From: Euphorbia lathyris
Taxonomy: Eukaryota; Streptophyta; Magnoliopsida; Malpighiales; Euphorbiaceae
Direction of reading: 5' to 3'
Assembly (NCBI RefSeq): GCF_963576675.1
Contig: NC_088918.1
Coordinates: 58,113,501-58,177,500 of the forward strand
Length of the DNA: 64,000 nucleotides
The notes under the pieces are model-generated. The model was given only the letters and a program-made list of their open reading frames with translations. It was not told the origin of the DNA and searched no databases. Of the stretch, positions 51,997-62,743 are shown one piece after another. How positions within the stretch are numbered: the first letter of the stretch is position 1; every line of letters starts with the position of its first letter. The translations under genes were made by a program, and so were the position numbers.

Positions 51997-52341
51997 ATAT
52001 TATGTTTTTTATCAGTAAAAAGGAGGAAGTGACACCTCATCTCCATCATTACTGTTTTATATTATATTATATATATATACAGAGAATTAGAGAGATTTTA
52101 GGGATTAATTTAGATTCTGTATAACTTTTAGATATAGATATGCAGAGAATTAGAGAGATTTTAGGGATTAATTAAATTTTGTAGAACTCTTAGATATATT
52201 ACGGATAAATAATATTTTTATAGATAAATATAATAATATAATTAAAATTTATATATTATATCTTTTATTATATATTTTATCTGTAAAAAAGGAGGAAGTG
52301 ACATCTCAGCTCCATCGTTACTGTTTTATATTATATATAGA
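51997..52341. repeat. Continuation of the ~205-bp array to the Helitron 5' end
   Basis: Two further units (core words near 52040 and 52308). The final TATATAGA at 52334-52341 is, on the minus strand, the TC-starting terminus. Confidence 0.85.
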
Positions 52342-52489
52342 TTGAGCACAAGTCTTATTGTATTGGCAACTAGGTTTTGTCTTGTTTATATGACAAGTTT
52401 TTTTAGACTTGTTTTTTTATTTTTATTTCAAATTAATCATGGTTTCATCCAATGCTATTGTTAATAATTCTGCTAGACACGCTCACCAA

Positions 52490-54480
52490 GCATTATAAAC
52501 ATTTTGGCATAGAATTATCGTGGACTGGACAATCCACGGATAATTCAAGTTCTCTTAGATCTAACCCGACAAAATAAACCAGATGTGATTTTTCTTTCAG
52601 AACACGTTTCACTTTCAGTAGATTAGGTGTTGCTCATAGGAAATTGAGGTTCAAAAGGTGTTGGAGTTGGATTGTATTGATCAGAGTGGAGGCTTAGAGC
52701 TTCTCTAGGCGCATGATAACATAATAAAGTTTGTTGATGCTAGCAGGAATTATGTGGATGTTTTGATTCAATTGGGGGTTGAGCAACGATGGAGATTTAC
52801 GAGTTTCTATAGAAATCTAGAAAGGGGGAAGTGGCAGGAGTCTTAGACATTATTCATCATCTTGATGCAAGTTCTGATCTTCCATGGTGTTGTATGGGAG
52901 AGTAACGATTTATTAAGGTTGGAAGAGAATGTTAGATTCTGCATCCACCATGGTTGTTACGGGGCTTTCAACAAGCTATAACTGATAGTGGTCTAACCGA
53001 TATGGCAATGTGGGGAGTTTTTACATGGGAAAAATGGAGGGGTATAGAGGAATGGGTCGAAGAAAAATTAGATAGAGATTTTGCTACGGTTCATTGGTTG
53101 GATTTATTCCCACAAGTGATAATTAAGGTTCTTAATTTTCATCTTCGGACCATTTACCATTGTTTTTTCACTCGGGAAGCAAAACATGAGAGTGTAGGTT
53201 AAGTGGTTCCAATTCGAGAATGTTTGGTTAAAAGATATAAAGTGTCAAAAGATTGTGAAAGATGTGTGGAGGAGAAATAATACATGGGATATGCAAACAA
53301 AGCTGAAGGAATGTAGTGGTGCATTGAAGCATTAGGGTGAGGATTATCTGTGTTAGATTAAGGCAAAATTGAGAAGTGTAAAGCTAGACCTGATGGGGTT
53401 GCATAGTCGGTGGGATATGGGAGGAGTGGAGGTTTTTTTAGATAAACATGAGGAATATTTTCGTTTACTCGGGAACATACAGATCTACTAGAAGCAATGA
53501 TCGAAACTGGATTGGCTTAAGGAAGGGGATGCAAACACATATTTTTTGCATTCCTTTGTTACAAGAAGAAATAGAAGAAATAGAATTAAGAAGTTAAAAG
53601 ATGATGACGGTGGCCGACATGATTGGGAAGAAAATTTGGGGGTTTGATCGTTAACGATTTCACTGAAATTTTTCAAACCACAAATTCATTTTCTTTTGAA
53701 GTACTTGAGAGTGTGATCCCGAAGGTTATAGAGGAACATAATGGTTACCTTTTAGAGCATATTACAGCAGATGAAGTAAGAACTGCCTTATTTGGCATGC
53801 ACTCGAACAAAGCACCTAGATGAAATGAATCCGGCTTTCTTCCAATCATTTTGGACAATTATTGGTGGGGATGTTGTATCTTTTTTTAGACAGGTGTGCT
53901 ACCTCACAATTTGAATCATATGAATATTGTCCTTATAACAAAGAAGGAGCAACCCACTAGTATGGCGAATTTCTGGCGAATATCATTGTATAACATAGTT
54001 TACAAAATCTAGCAAAGGTAATGGCGAATAGGCTGAAACCGTTGTTAAATAATGTAATTTCTAAGTCACAGAGTGTGTTCATTCCTGGAAGGCTTATAAG
54101 GATTATATACTTACTGCCTTCAAGACGACACATTACTTGAAACAAAAATCACAAGGGAATGAGGGTTTTACTGCTTTAAAGATAGATATGAGTAAATCAT
54201 ATGATCGGCTATGGTAGGGTTTCATTCGATCGACGATATCAATGATGGGTTTTGATATGAAATAAATAAATTTGCTGCTAAATTGTATAACCTCATCATT
54301 GTATCAAATTTTGGTTGATAAGCAGGCTCTTGGTCTGATTGTCCCAACGTAGGGAATCAGACAGGGGGATCATCTATACCTTTATCTTTTTTTATTATTT
54401 TTATAGAAGGGCTAAGTTCTTTCATTAGGAAAAGGGAGGCAGAAAGCTTGTGGAGAAGGTTTCAGACTGCTATAGGTGTT
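52490..54480 (+). pseudogene. Decayed LINE ORF2 (endonuclease and reverse transcriptase)
   Basis: Blocks in order: NPRIIQVL then QNKPDVIFLSE (endonuclease start, 52520-52610); WLKEGDANTYFFHSF and NRRNRIKKLKDDDG (53510-53610); EVRTALFGMHSNKAP (53775-53820); NPAFFQSFWTII; ANRLKPLLNNVISKSQS then VFIPGRLI (54020-54100); LKIDMSKSYDRL (54175-54210); and an IRQGD motif (54355). Frameshifts and stops are frequent. The sequence ends where a Copia fragment begins. Confidence 0.85.
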
Positions 54481-54485
54481 GACAA

Positions 54486-54990
54486 TCCTTCAAGAAGTTG
54501 ATTTTTAGCTAATTTAGCCAAAAGATTCATACTTACATGATCAAACCTTTTATGCCATAACTAGGAATTTTTTTCCTTTGAGACTAAACAAGTATCTTTT
54601 GCAAACTTATCTCCTAGATTTAGCACGAAAATATTTTCTACTCTAGGAGTAGTAAGTATATTTAGATTAGTCTTACTATCAATAATTTTACATCCAAAGG
54701 ATTCGAAGATAACCTTTCTACCTCTATCGTAGAGTTGAGCTACACTTAGAAGGTTGCACTTCAGTTCTCTAACTAGGGAGACATTGTTAATAGTTGGATT
54801 GGTTTCGATAGATCCAGATCCTACTATCTTTCCTTTATTATTGTCTTTGAAACTTACGTTTCCTCCTCTTTTATGGTCCAGTGTAATGAATTGAGTTTCA
54901 TCACCAGTCATATGTCTTGAGCATGCGCTGTCAAAATACCATATTTTCTACTCTTGTGCACATCTCAGGTCAGCCTAAAATAAGTCTTTT
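54486..54990 (-). pseudogene. SIRE-like Copia protease/pre-integrase fragment
   Basis: The minus strand reads a DSACSRHMTGDETQF protease start, then GKIVGSGSIETNPT, LKCNLLSVAQLYDRG and, after a TAG, the start of the pre-integrase WHKRFDHVSM. It is closely similar to 24240-24680 of the complete SIRE-like element and has the same Asp-Ser-Ala. No LTRs are nearby. Confidence 0.88.
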
Positions 54991-55380
54991 AAAAGAAATT
55001 ATTCACTTCTCTAATTAAAAAAGCTCCTAAAATAAAAAAAAATCAAAATTAACGGTTTGAGCGCAATCCGTTGTTTGAAACCGTTTTTTACTAGTCAAAT
55101 CTCTAAAAATGGTCCAAACTTTTAATTTTACCTCAAACCTCACTTTAATGAACTGAGCTATGATAGAGAATATATAAGTCTTTTAAAAGAAATTCTCCAC
55201 TTCTCTAATTGAAAAAGCTCCTAAAATAAGTTTTTTCAAAATTAACGGTTTGAGCTTAATCCGCTGTTTGAAACCGTTTTTTACCAACATCATTTTTTAC
55301 TGGTCAAATCTCTAAAAATGGTTCAAATTTTTAATTTTACCTCAAACATCTCTTTAATGAACTGAGCTATGATATAGAAT
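54979..55380 (+). repeat. Direct tandem duplication, ~185-215 bp units
   Basis: Two copies starting ATAAGTCTTTTAAAAGAAATT (54981 and 55167). Each runs through CTCCTAAAATAA, AACGGTTTGAGC, CCGTTTGAAACCG-like and CTTTAATGAACTGAGCTATG. The second has a ~20-bp insertion (ACCAACATCATTTTTT). Confidence 0.85.
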
Positions 55381-55439
55381 CATATCTTATATATATATAT
55401 AGGTCAAGATCAAAGGACGTATATATTCATTAAAAAATC

Positions 55440-55874
55440 AAGGGATATTTACACGGTAAATTATACTCATAGCCACTAAACTTTACACATTTTCACAATA
55501 TGGTCACTGAACTTCAAAATATAACATACGTCACTCAATTTTACACTTTCTAACATTATGACCACTAAAATTTAAGTAACATCTCAAAATGATCATTAAC
55601 GATTTCAAGAATTAAAGTTATTTATAAAGATGTTTTACAAAATCACCATTGGAGTTTTCTCTCTCTAAAAATCCACTATCTCTCCTTTCCAAACAACATC
55701 TAAATGACCTGAAAACGAAAATTTTGAAGAATTAAAGTTGCTTTGCTTAGAACATCATCAATTCATGAAGTTTTTTATTTTCAAATCGTCAACGGTCATT
55801 TTAAAGCGTTGATTGAAGTTTATCGGTCAAAATATAAAAATATAGAAAATTGAGGAGCTTTTATTTACATTTTA
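55440..55874. other. AT-rich sequence with MULE-MITE-like left end
   Basis: GGTAAATTATACTCATAGCCACTAAACTTTACACA and following 'ATGGTCACTGAACTTC' words resemble ends of plant MULE-type MITEs. The opposite end was not found. No gene. Confidence 0.35.
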
Positions 55875-55883
55875 AAGTTTAAT

Positions 55884-56456
55884 GGGTTAAGGTACAAAAA
55901 TACCCCTAACGTTTTGGATCAGGAGCAATTTTACCCCTAACGTCTAAAATGGTGCAATTTTGCCCCTAAGGTTTGTAGCCAAGAGCAATTTTATCCCTAA
56001 CGTTGGTAATTTGGGTCAATTTCAGGCACTATTATAAAACACAGATATTTTTGTTCATCATTTTGCACCAATTGCAGATCAATTCATTCTAAAAAAAGAT
56101 TTTATGTTTTTTTGTAATTTAATAATTAAATTCGAGATTAATATTTATAAATTCGGTGATTTTTTTGAATTTTTTGTCTAATTCGTACAAAAGACATTAT
56201 ATTTTTTTATTTTTTTTCACATCCCAACATATGTTTATGATTTGTTACTGATAAAATGACGCACATGTGAAGTGTAGATGATAAGATTCTGACCGAGAAG
56301 ACATTTTGATGAATTATTTCTGAAATTGATTTATCAATGTTAGGGGTAAAATTGTTCTTGGCTACAAACGTTAGGGGTAAAATTGCACCATTTTAGACGT
56401 TAGGGGTAAAATTGCTCCTGACCCAAAATGTTAGGGGTATTTTTGCACCTTAACCC
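55884..56456. mobile_element. Mutator-type MITE with long inverted repeats
   Basis: The left GGGTTAAGGTACAAAAATACC and the right GGTATTTTTGCACCTTAACCC ends are inverted repeats of about 140 bp, made of ACCCCTAACGTCTAAAATGG-type blocks. Flanks AAGTTTAAT (55875-55883) and AAATTTAAT (56457-56465) form a 9-bp duplication with one mismatch, the size expected for Mutator. Confidence 0.85.
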
Positions 56457-56465
56457 AAATTTAAT

Positions 56466-57626
56466 AAGTAGGGGTGTTTGTTTCAGCTTTTCGGATGAGC
56501 GTTTAGCGTTTCACTCAAAACAGTAGGAAATATAGCGTTTGGTTAGGTTTATATAACTGCAACGTTTATCATTTTATTTAGAAACTGCAGCGTTTTGGAG
56601 CTTTTCATGAAAAGTTTATATTTGGAGCTTTTTCATAAATATTTGTTTGTAGTTATTTGTTATTGACAAAATTATCTTTCTTGTTTTCACAAAAAGATGT
56701 TTATTCTTTAACATTATTTATATTTCTACAATATAATACCGGAAGAACAAAGTTTTATTGCGTTCAATAAATTTTTTGTTTTTTATATAGATTATTTTTA
56801 TTAATTTGTGTAGCACATTTTTTATTTTATAATAGGATAAGGTGCAAAAATACTCATATCGTTTATAGCTAGGAGCAATTTTACCCTTAACATCTAAAAT
56901 GGTGCAATTATACCCTTGACGTTGGCAGCCAAGAATAATTTTACTTCTAACATTAACAAGTTGGGTCAATTTGAGAAATAATTTATCAAACTGTATTCTT
57001 GGTCATGAATATTGTCATCTACACTTCACATGTACACCATTTTATCATCGTTAATAACATATCATAAATATATGATTAGAATTGATTTTTTTTAAGAAAA
57101 TAAAAAATATATAGTCTTTTGTACGAGTTGGACAAAAAAAATTCAAATATTTCGCCGAATTTATAAATATTAATTTTCAATTTTATTGGTGTAGAATAAG
57201 AAATAAAATATCTATGTTTTCTAATAATATCTGAAATTGACCCAACTTGCCAATATTTTGGGTAAAATTGCTCTTAACTGCCAGTGTTATGGGTAAAATT
57301 GCACAATTTTAGATGTTAAGAGTAAAATTATTTCTAGTTGTAAATGTTATGAGAATTTTTTCATTTTTTCCCTTTTATAATTTCTTCGTTGATTAATTTA
57401 AAACATGTCCACATTAGATATTTTAATTCCGAACAGCAACAGATCAATATAATTTTACCAAACACTAGTAATTAAACAGCTAATAACAAACAACTAACAA
57501 CTAACAGCAACAGCTAACAGCTTACTGCAACTACAAATAGCTAACAACAACTGCAACAGCTAACAGCTTACTGCAACTGCAAATAGCTAACAGCAACTAT
57601 TAGCTAATAGCTGAACCAAACAGGCC
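56466..57626. mobile_element. hAT-like MITE interrupted by a second Mutator-type MITE
   Basis: The left end (GGGGTGTTTGTTTCAGCTTTT) and right end (reverse complement GGGCCTGTTTGGTTCAGCTATT) form terminal inverted repeats of a common plant hAT MITE type. The right side has a repeated AACAGCTAACAGCTTACTGCAA block. Target duplication not clear. Confidence 0.6.
56834..57372. mobile_element. Second, more diverged copy of the Mutator-type MITE
   Basis: Same block order as 55884-56456 (AGGATAAGGTGCAAAAATAC at the left; the right end is more decayed). Perfect 9-bp duplication TTTTATAAT at 56825-56833 and 57373-57381. It sits inside the hAT-like MITE. Confidence 0.83.
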
Positions 57627-57629
57627 CAG

Positions 57630-58860
57630 TTATCCCGATATTTACATACATAGTGTGTAATTCAATATCCGAGACATCAATTACCGAGTCACACATAGAT
57701 GTCAGATGTTGAACTAAGGAATGAGTTAAATTTCCACATTGAAAAATGTCATTTATAACTTATAAATAAGTAGTATGATGGGGTTACTTGTTACTTGTTT
57801 TTTTTCCAATAACCGAGCAACTAATTAGAATAGGGAATTTGTGATCATGGTGTTTAGTAGTCCTTGTTGAAGATGTGGTTTCCATGTCATCAAATTCATC
57901 GGCTTTCCAGGAGATAAAGGTTCAATACAAGGAAGACGAAGTGGGAACAACATTTTGTTGCAAATTGTTAAAGTTTCTTGTTCATGCATCTCTCTAGTTT
58001 AAACTTTAATGCAGACATACAATAGACACACTTCATGAGGCTGTTGCTCATAACTGCACCAAGATGGGTGCCTCTCTCCTACCATGCATCTCATTAATCA
58101 TTCTCATTATTATTTTCTACAACTATAAAAATATTTTAACAATCACAATTAATAGTAATTTTATTTCTAACAATCAAAATGCTTATAATTTCATTAAATG
58201 AAAACATAATAAATACAACAAGAAAACAACTGTAAGGAATCAAACCTTATAAAATTTACAAAGAGACTAAAACGACTATATAGAACAAAAAAGATCATAA
58301 AGATATAAAAAAACATAAAATAACAATGAAACATATATTTTTCGTAAATCGAAATATGCAGAAAAGCAGACGTCATCCAAATTTTACCATTTAGGTCATT
58401 CCGATAATATCAGCAAATTAGTTTTTTTTTATATATATAAATGAACAAAAGAAACCATATCAGCAAATTAGTTAATTTCATATATCATTAAAAAAATATA
58501 GATATTTTGTTGTTATATTCTGCATCTAATTGGTTCTAAAAAAGATTTTACATTTTTTTTTAATTTCATAATAGAATATGAGATAAATATATTTTTCAAT
58601 TTGATAAAATATTTGGATTTTTAATTTCTTTTCTCCAACGCGTACATAACAAATTATAATTATAATTTTTTTTATGTGTATACATATGTTTGTAATTGTT
58701 ACTAGTAAATGATAAATGTGACAAAAGAATAAATGATCAAATGAAATAAAATAATTAAGAACTTAATCCATCAAAATTGAAAAGATTAGATATCTTAAAA
58801 TGTTTTTACCTATGTGAAATGGATAATAAATAAATGCTTATTATAATATATAAATTAAAG
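57630..58860. other. AT-rich intergenic sequence
   Basis: No coding frame, terminal repeat or RNA gene recognised. Confidence 0.5.
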
Positions 58861-58861
58861 A

Positions 58862-60126
58862 GTAAATTACATAGATGGTATCTATATTTTATTTTGTCCA
58901 AAAAATATACTTTAAGTAATGGTAACTAGATAATTTAGTACGTTTAGCCAGTCACTAACCGATCAACGCAAGTTTTGACCATTTTTAATTAAATATTTGA
59001 CTAAATTTTCCCTTTCTCTCTTAAATTTTATATATCTCTTTTATTTTCTCTCTCTTAGTTTCTTTCTCTCTCGCTCTCTCTTCGATTCTCATTTCCATTA
59101 ATCGAACATGAGCAATAGTTTGCCTTCTTTTTTCTTTCTTCCCTTTGTTTCTCTCTCTCCCATTTCCTTTCTCTCTCTAAAAATGAAAATTCAATGTTGT
59201 TTCATATCCATTCGTTTCTTCTGGGTGTAAAAACATTAGAAAGCATATGAATTTCTTAATGCACAAATCAATAATTAAGAAATAAGTAAATAAAACACTA
59301 CTTAGAAGAAGAAATAAGTACACATATGGAAGGGAAGTTCGTATTCCTTGTTTGTACCCGACAAAGAGTGAAACAAAATGGGTAAGAATTTCAATCTGTT
59401 AATTTATCTTCTTCCCTTTCGAATTTGATTCTTTCTGTTGAGAAGCTTTTATGCAAGGTGGTTAGTTAGTTTTCTCCATTTCGTTTTCTCTTTCTAAACG
59501 TCATTGTTAAGAGCTTCTTCAACAGAGATAAACAGACTCCATAGTTGTAATTTACTAAAATAAGAATGTTGCTTTTATATTTTAGAACTCCATTAATGAT
59601 CTGGGGCAAAACATCCATTATTTCTAACTAAAAAACCTTATAGCTCTCCTTAGAGACAACAAAAAACCTTATATTCCGGCAGAGCAAAGAAAACATCGTT
59701 AACACTTCACAAACTTTGTTCGTTTCCGAGTCATCACATTTAAAATCTACTTCGAAGTGAAGAACGTTTTGGGATCAAAAGTTAAATGAATTCCTTTCGG
59801 TGAAAATGCTTTTCTGTTATAGCAAAGCTAGAGTTTGTACTCCGTTACTAATTTTTAAAGTTATGAGTTTGATAGGGTTTTTGGGAGATGTAGCCAACAT
59901 CATAATTTGGTGGAGTTTGTTGGAGATTTAATTATTATAAATTTACATATGTAGACGAGAAAGCCGATGGAGAGGGGGGGAGGGGAATCTAAGACAAAAA
60001 GAGAAAGAAAATGTACTTAATTGTTTGGTTACCATTACTCAAAGCATATTTTTGGAACAAAATTAAATCTAGGTATTAAAATATGAATTGAAGTAAAGTT
60101 CAGATACCATTGATGTAATTTGCCCT
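58862..60126. mobile_element. MULE-like non-autonomous element
   Basis: The left GAGTAAATTACATAGATGG and the right end (reverse complement GGGCAAATTACATCAATGG) are inverted repeats of ~45 bp. The interior has a CGATCAACGCAAGTTTTGACC block and a CTCTCT-rich stretch, both also seen at 10985-11330. No clean target duplication. Confidence 0.6.
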
Positions 60127-60129
60127 AAA

Positions 60130-61330
60130 ATTATAGTTTTTTTTTCCGGAAAAAAGTGATAGTTTAATTCATAGAAATAGTACATATATTAATGATAGTA
60201 ATTAAAAAATTACTATAAAAAGTACATCAGATGAGTTACAATCGATATCTTCAAATTCATATATCGTGATAGAGCAATAATAAAGAATGCTTGAACTATT
60301 TTTGGCACAACATTGAAAAACGAGCTCCGCCCAAAATCCACTTCAAATGTTTTTATTTCTATGAACGATTTCATGATCTTTCAATGAGTCGGATCGATAT
60401 GATAGTAAACAAAAACTCTTTTGTATTTCTATAGAAGAAAACTTGAAAACACTCGTAAAAGAGATAGAACATACGCTCCCATATAGGAAGAAAATAAAAT
60501 ACACTCCAAATAAAAAGGAAATAATCTAACCTAACATAAAATTGATCAAATTAAATTTTTTTTATTCAATAAAGCAAACAAAATAAAGAATGAGCTTATC
60601 TTTTCGGCTAAAAGTCGGAATAAAACCTCAAATTTAAAAGAAAATATTTTAATATTTAATAATTAAGATTAATTTGGGCGGTAAAATGTTCCAACCGCTT
60701 CGATTCTAATATAAGTAGAAACTTTGATTAAGTGACAATTCATCTGGTGAATCTCATCCAGTAATTGGATAAATTAAAAAAGAATGGATAAGTGTCAAAT
60801 TTAGTTCTAACGTTTTAAGTGAAGTGCATATTTAGTCTTAACGTATGAAATTATATAAATTTAACTCTAATATTTTCAAACAAGATTAATTTTAGTTAGC
60901 ACTATCGAAAATTTAAAAAGACTGATTTACAGGTTATTTAACTATAATATCAAACATTCTAAACACGTTTGTCTACATATTGAAGCAGCTTCGTATATTT
61001 TTTATTGATATTTTAAAACTATATTAATAATATAGTAAATATTTTAAACCGTTTGAAAAAATATAATTAACGTATCTGTAGATTTAGTTTTTAGAATTTG
61101 AATAAATTTTTTATAATTATTATTAGTAATATACTAAATATGTAAGATATACATTTCTCTGGGTGAAATTTGAACTTTGTAAAAGAAGAACATCTTCCAA
61201 TTTTCAAACTTAAAAAATGAAAAAGTTTGAAAATGTCTTTTATACGCTGTTAGACGAAAGCTAGACCGCCGGTTTGGAACTCCGTCTACATCTATAACAG
61301 GGCCCCTGGATCCTGTCAAATCATCCAATA
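60130..61330. other. AT-rich intergenic sequence upstream of the pyrophosphatase
   Basis: 60810-60900 contains TTTAGTTCTAACGTTTTAAG-type words like the Mutator MITE family, too short to delimit. No gene seen. Confidence 0.45.
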
Positions 61331-61665
61331 CTGAAATGCCACGTGTTACACAGCTGGCAGCCACGAATTTTTCGTTGGGAAGAATATACGGTGATTCCAC
61401 GAGCATTTTAACTTCCATTAGAGAAACGTTTCCTTTTTCTTTTTCCTTTAAATGGTAGTAAAGCAAGAAAGAAAGCGGGAACACGTACGCTTGCTCCGTC
61501 CTTCTTCTCACCCCCACCTTCTCTGTAAACTCAATTTACTTCGTCATTACTCCACACTTATTCTCTCTTTCCTTTTTGTTTCCTCTTGGATCTCCGTGTC
61601 TTCTTCTTCTTCTTCAGTTCTCCTTTTGAAACTCCATTTCAGAGTTTTGACCTAAATGCTACAGG
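61331..61665 (+). promoter_or_regulatory. PPA: Pyrophosphatase promoter and 5' leader exon
   Basis: A G-box/ABRE-like CCACGTGT lies at 61339-61346 and a TTTAAAT at about 61446 could be a weak TATA. From about 61500 the sequence is TC-rich (CTTCTTCTTCTTC), typical of a plant 5' leader, and ends CTACAG at 61665 before GTTAGT. The start site is not determined. Confidence 0.5.
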
Positions 61666-62734
61666 TTAGTAATTACATGTCGGTCTCAGAGTCATTGCCT
61701 TCTTTAATTTTGTTCAGATCTTCATTTTCCGGTGCTTGGTGTCTTCTCTTCTGGATCTGTGTTTGTTTTCTTAATATTTCAGTATCAACTCGTTTTCATT
61801 GGTTCTTTTTTTTTTCTTTCTATTGGCTGTTCACCTCATATGTGGCTCCTTTGTTTCTATTTTGTGTTTATTTTAGGAGTTATCGATTTTGTTCTGTTTG
61901 TTGTATGTATCTCTGCTCCTTGTTCTTCTTTTTGTTGAACCTGTTCGAGGTCTTTAGCTATTTTGTAAATAAATAAAAAAAATCAGTATCGGAGAAGAAT
62001 TTGTGTTCCTTTCGATGCCGTACCTTTATTTTGAGAAACAAAAGTTAGGTTGGCTCTGAGAGCAACACTGATTCATAAAAGTGAAACAAAATACTGGAAT
62101 ACAGCTACGTGGACAGAGTCGATACTGCTCTGTTCATTGATTTTTGTTCGTTTCAGTTCAGGAGGGCCGAAGTAAAAAATGTTCTCGTGCTGTTGAGCGG
62201 CAGGTTTTGTGTGAGGATAGTAAATGAGACGGTTATATGGCATAACGTATTTTGCATGTTTGATCTACTAAAAGCCTTTCCTCATTTTTTGTCTGTCTTC
62301 AGTGCTCGTAGTTAATAGTTTTTCTTCCCCTAAAGAAAAACTAGAAATAGCTGCTCTGATGTGGGAGTGTCTTCTAAATCAATTTGGTTTGTCCTTCAAA
62401 AACTAAAGTTGAATTGTATAAAAGTTAGATTTCATGTGTGCACTGTGAACTGGAAGTAGATTTGAACACCAGAAACATGACTGTCATTTACATATATTTC
62501 AGCTACATGATTTTCTTGCTTTTGGTCTTTTGTGGATTTTGCGATTTTGTTTGATGCAGTGATTTAATATAAATAATTATGTAGTGATTTAATATAAATG
62601 ATTTCTCTAATAATGTCGAATGCACAATGTATAATTGCTTCGGATGTGAGCAACTGTGCTTTGGTTGGCTAAACTACACCGTATAATGTTTCATATCACT
62701 GATTTTCAGTTTATAACAAATGTATCCTTTTTAG
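61666..62734 (+). other. PPA: Leader intron of the pyrophosphatase gene
   Basis: A 1.07-kb intron from GTTAGT to TCCTTTTTAG, T-rich throughout, ends nine bases before the ATG at 62744. Open frames in it are chance. Inferred from splice signals and base composition. Confidence 0.6.
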
Positions 62735-62743
62735 GTTGAAGAT

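Larger units (their letters stand above)
42636..52341 (-). mobile_element. Helitron-like element built of tandem units, with a nested Gypsy
   Basis: On the minus strand the 5' end is A|TCTATATATAATAT (52341) and the 3' end is a CCGTGC-ATC-GCACGG hairpin (42662-42648) followed by GTCAAAAACTAG|T (42636). A TC start, a hairpin about 10 bases from a terminal CTAG, and insertion between A and T without target duplication are the Helitron hallmarks. Without the 6.8 kb Gypsy the element is ~2.9 kb, with no Rep/helicase, and is mostly a ~205-bp tandem array. Assignment rests on termini only. Confidence 0.62.

Noticed and set aside
61134..61517. 127-codon minus-strand frame upstream of the pyrophosphatase
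   Set aside because: No recognisable domain, and it overlaps the promoter/leader of the pyrophosphatase on the other strand. Most likely chance.
61656..62315. Plus-strand frames of 67-106 codons
   Set aside because: They fall in the T-rich leader intron of the pyrophosphatase gene.
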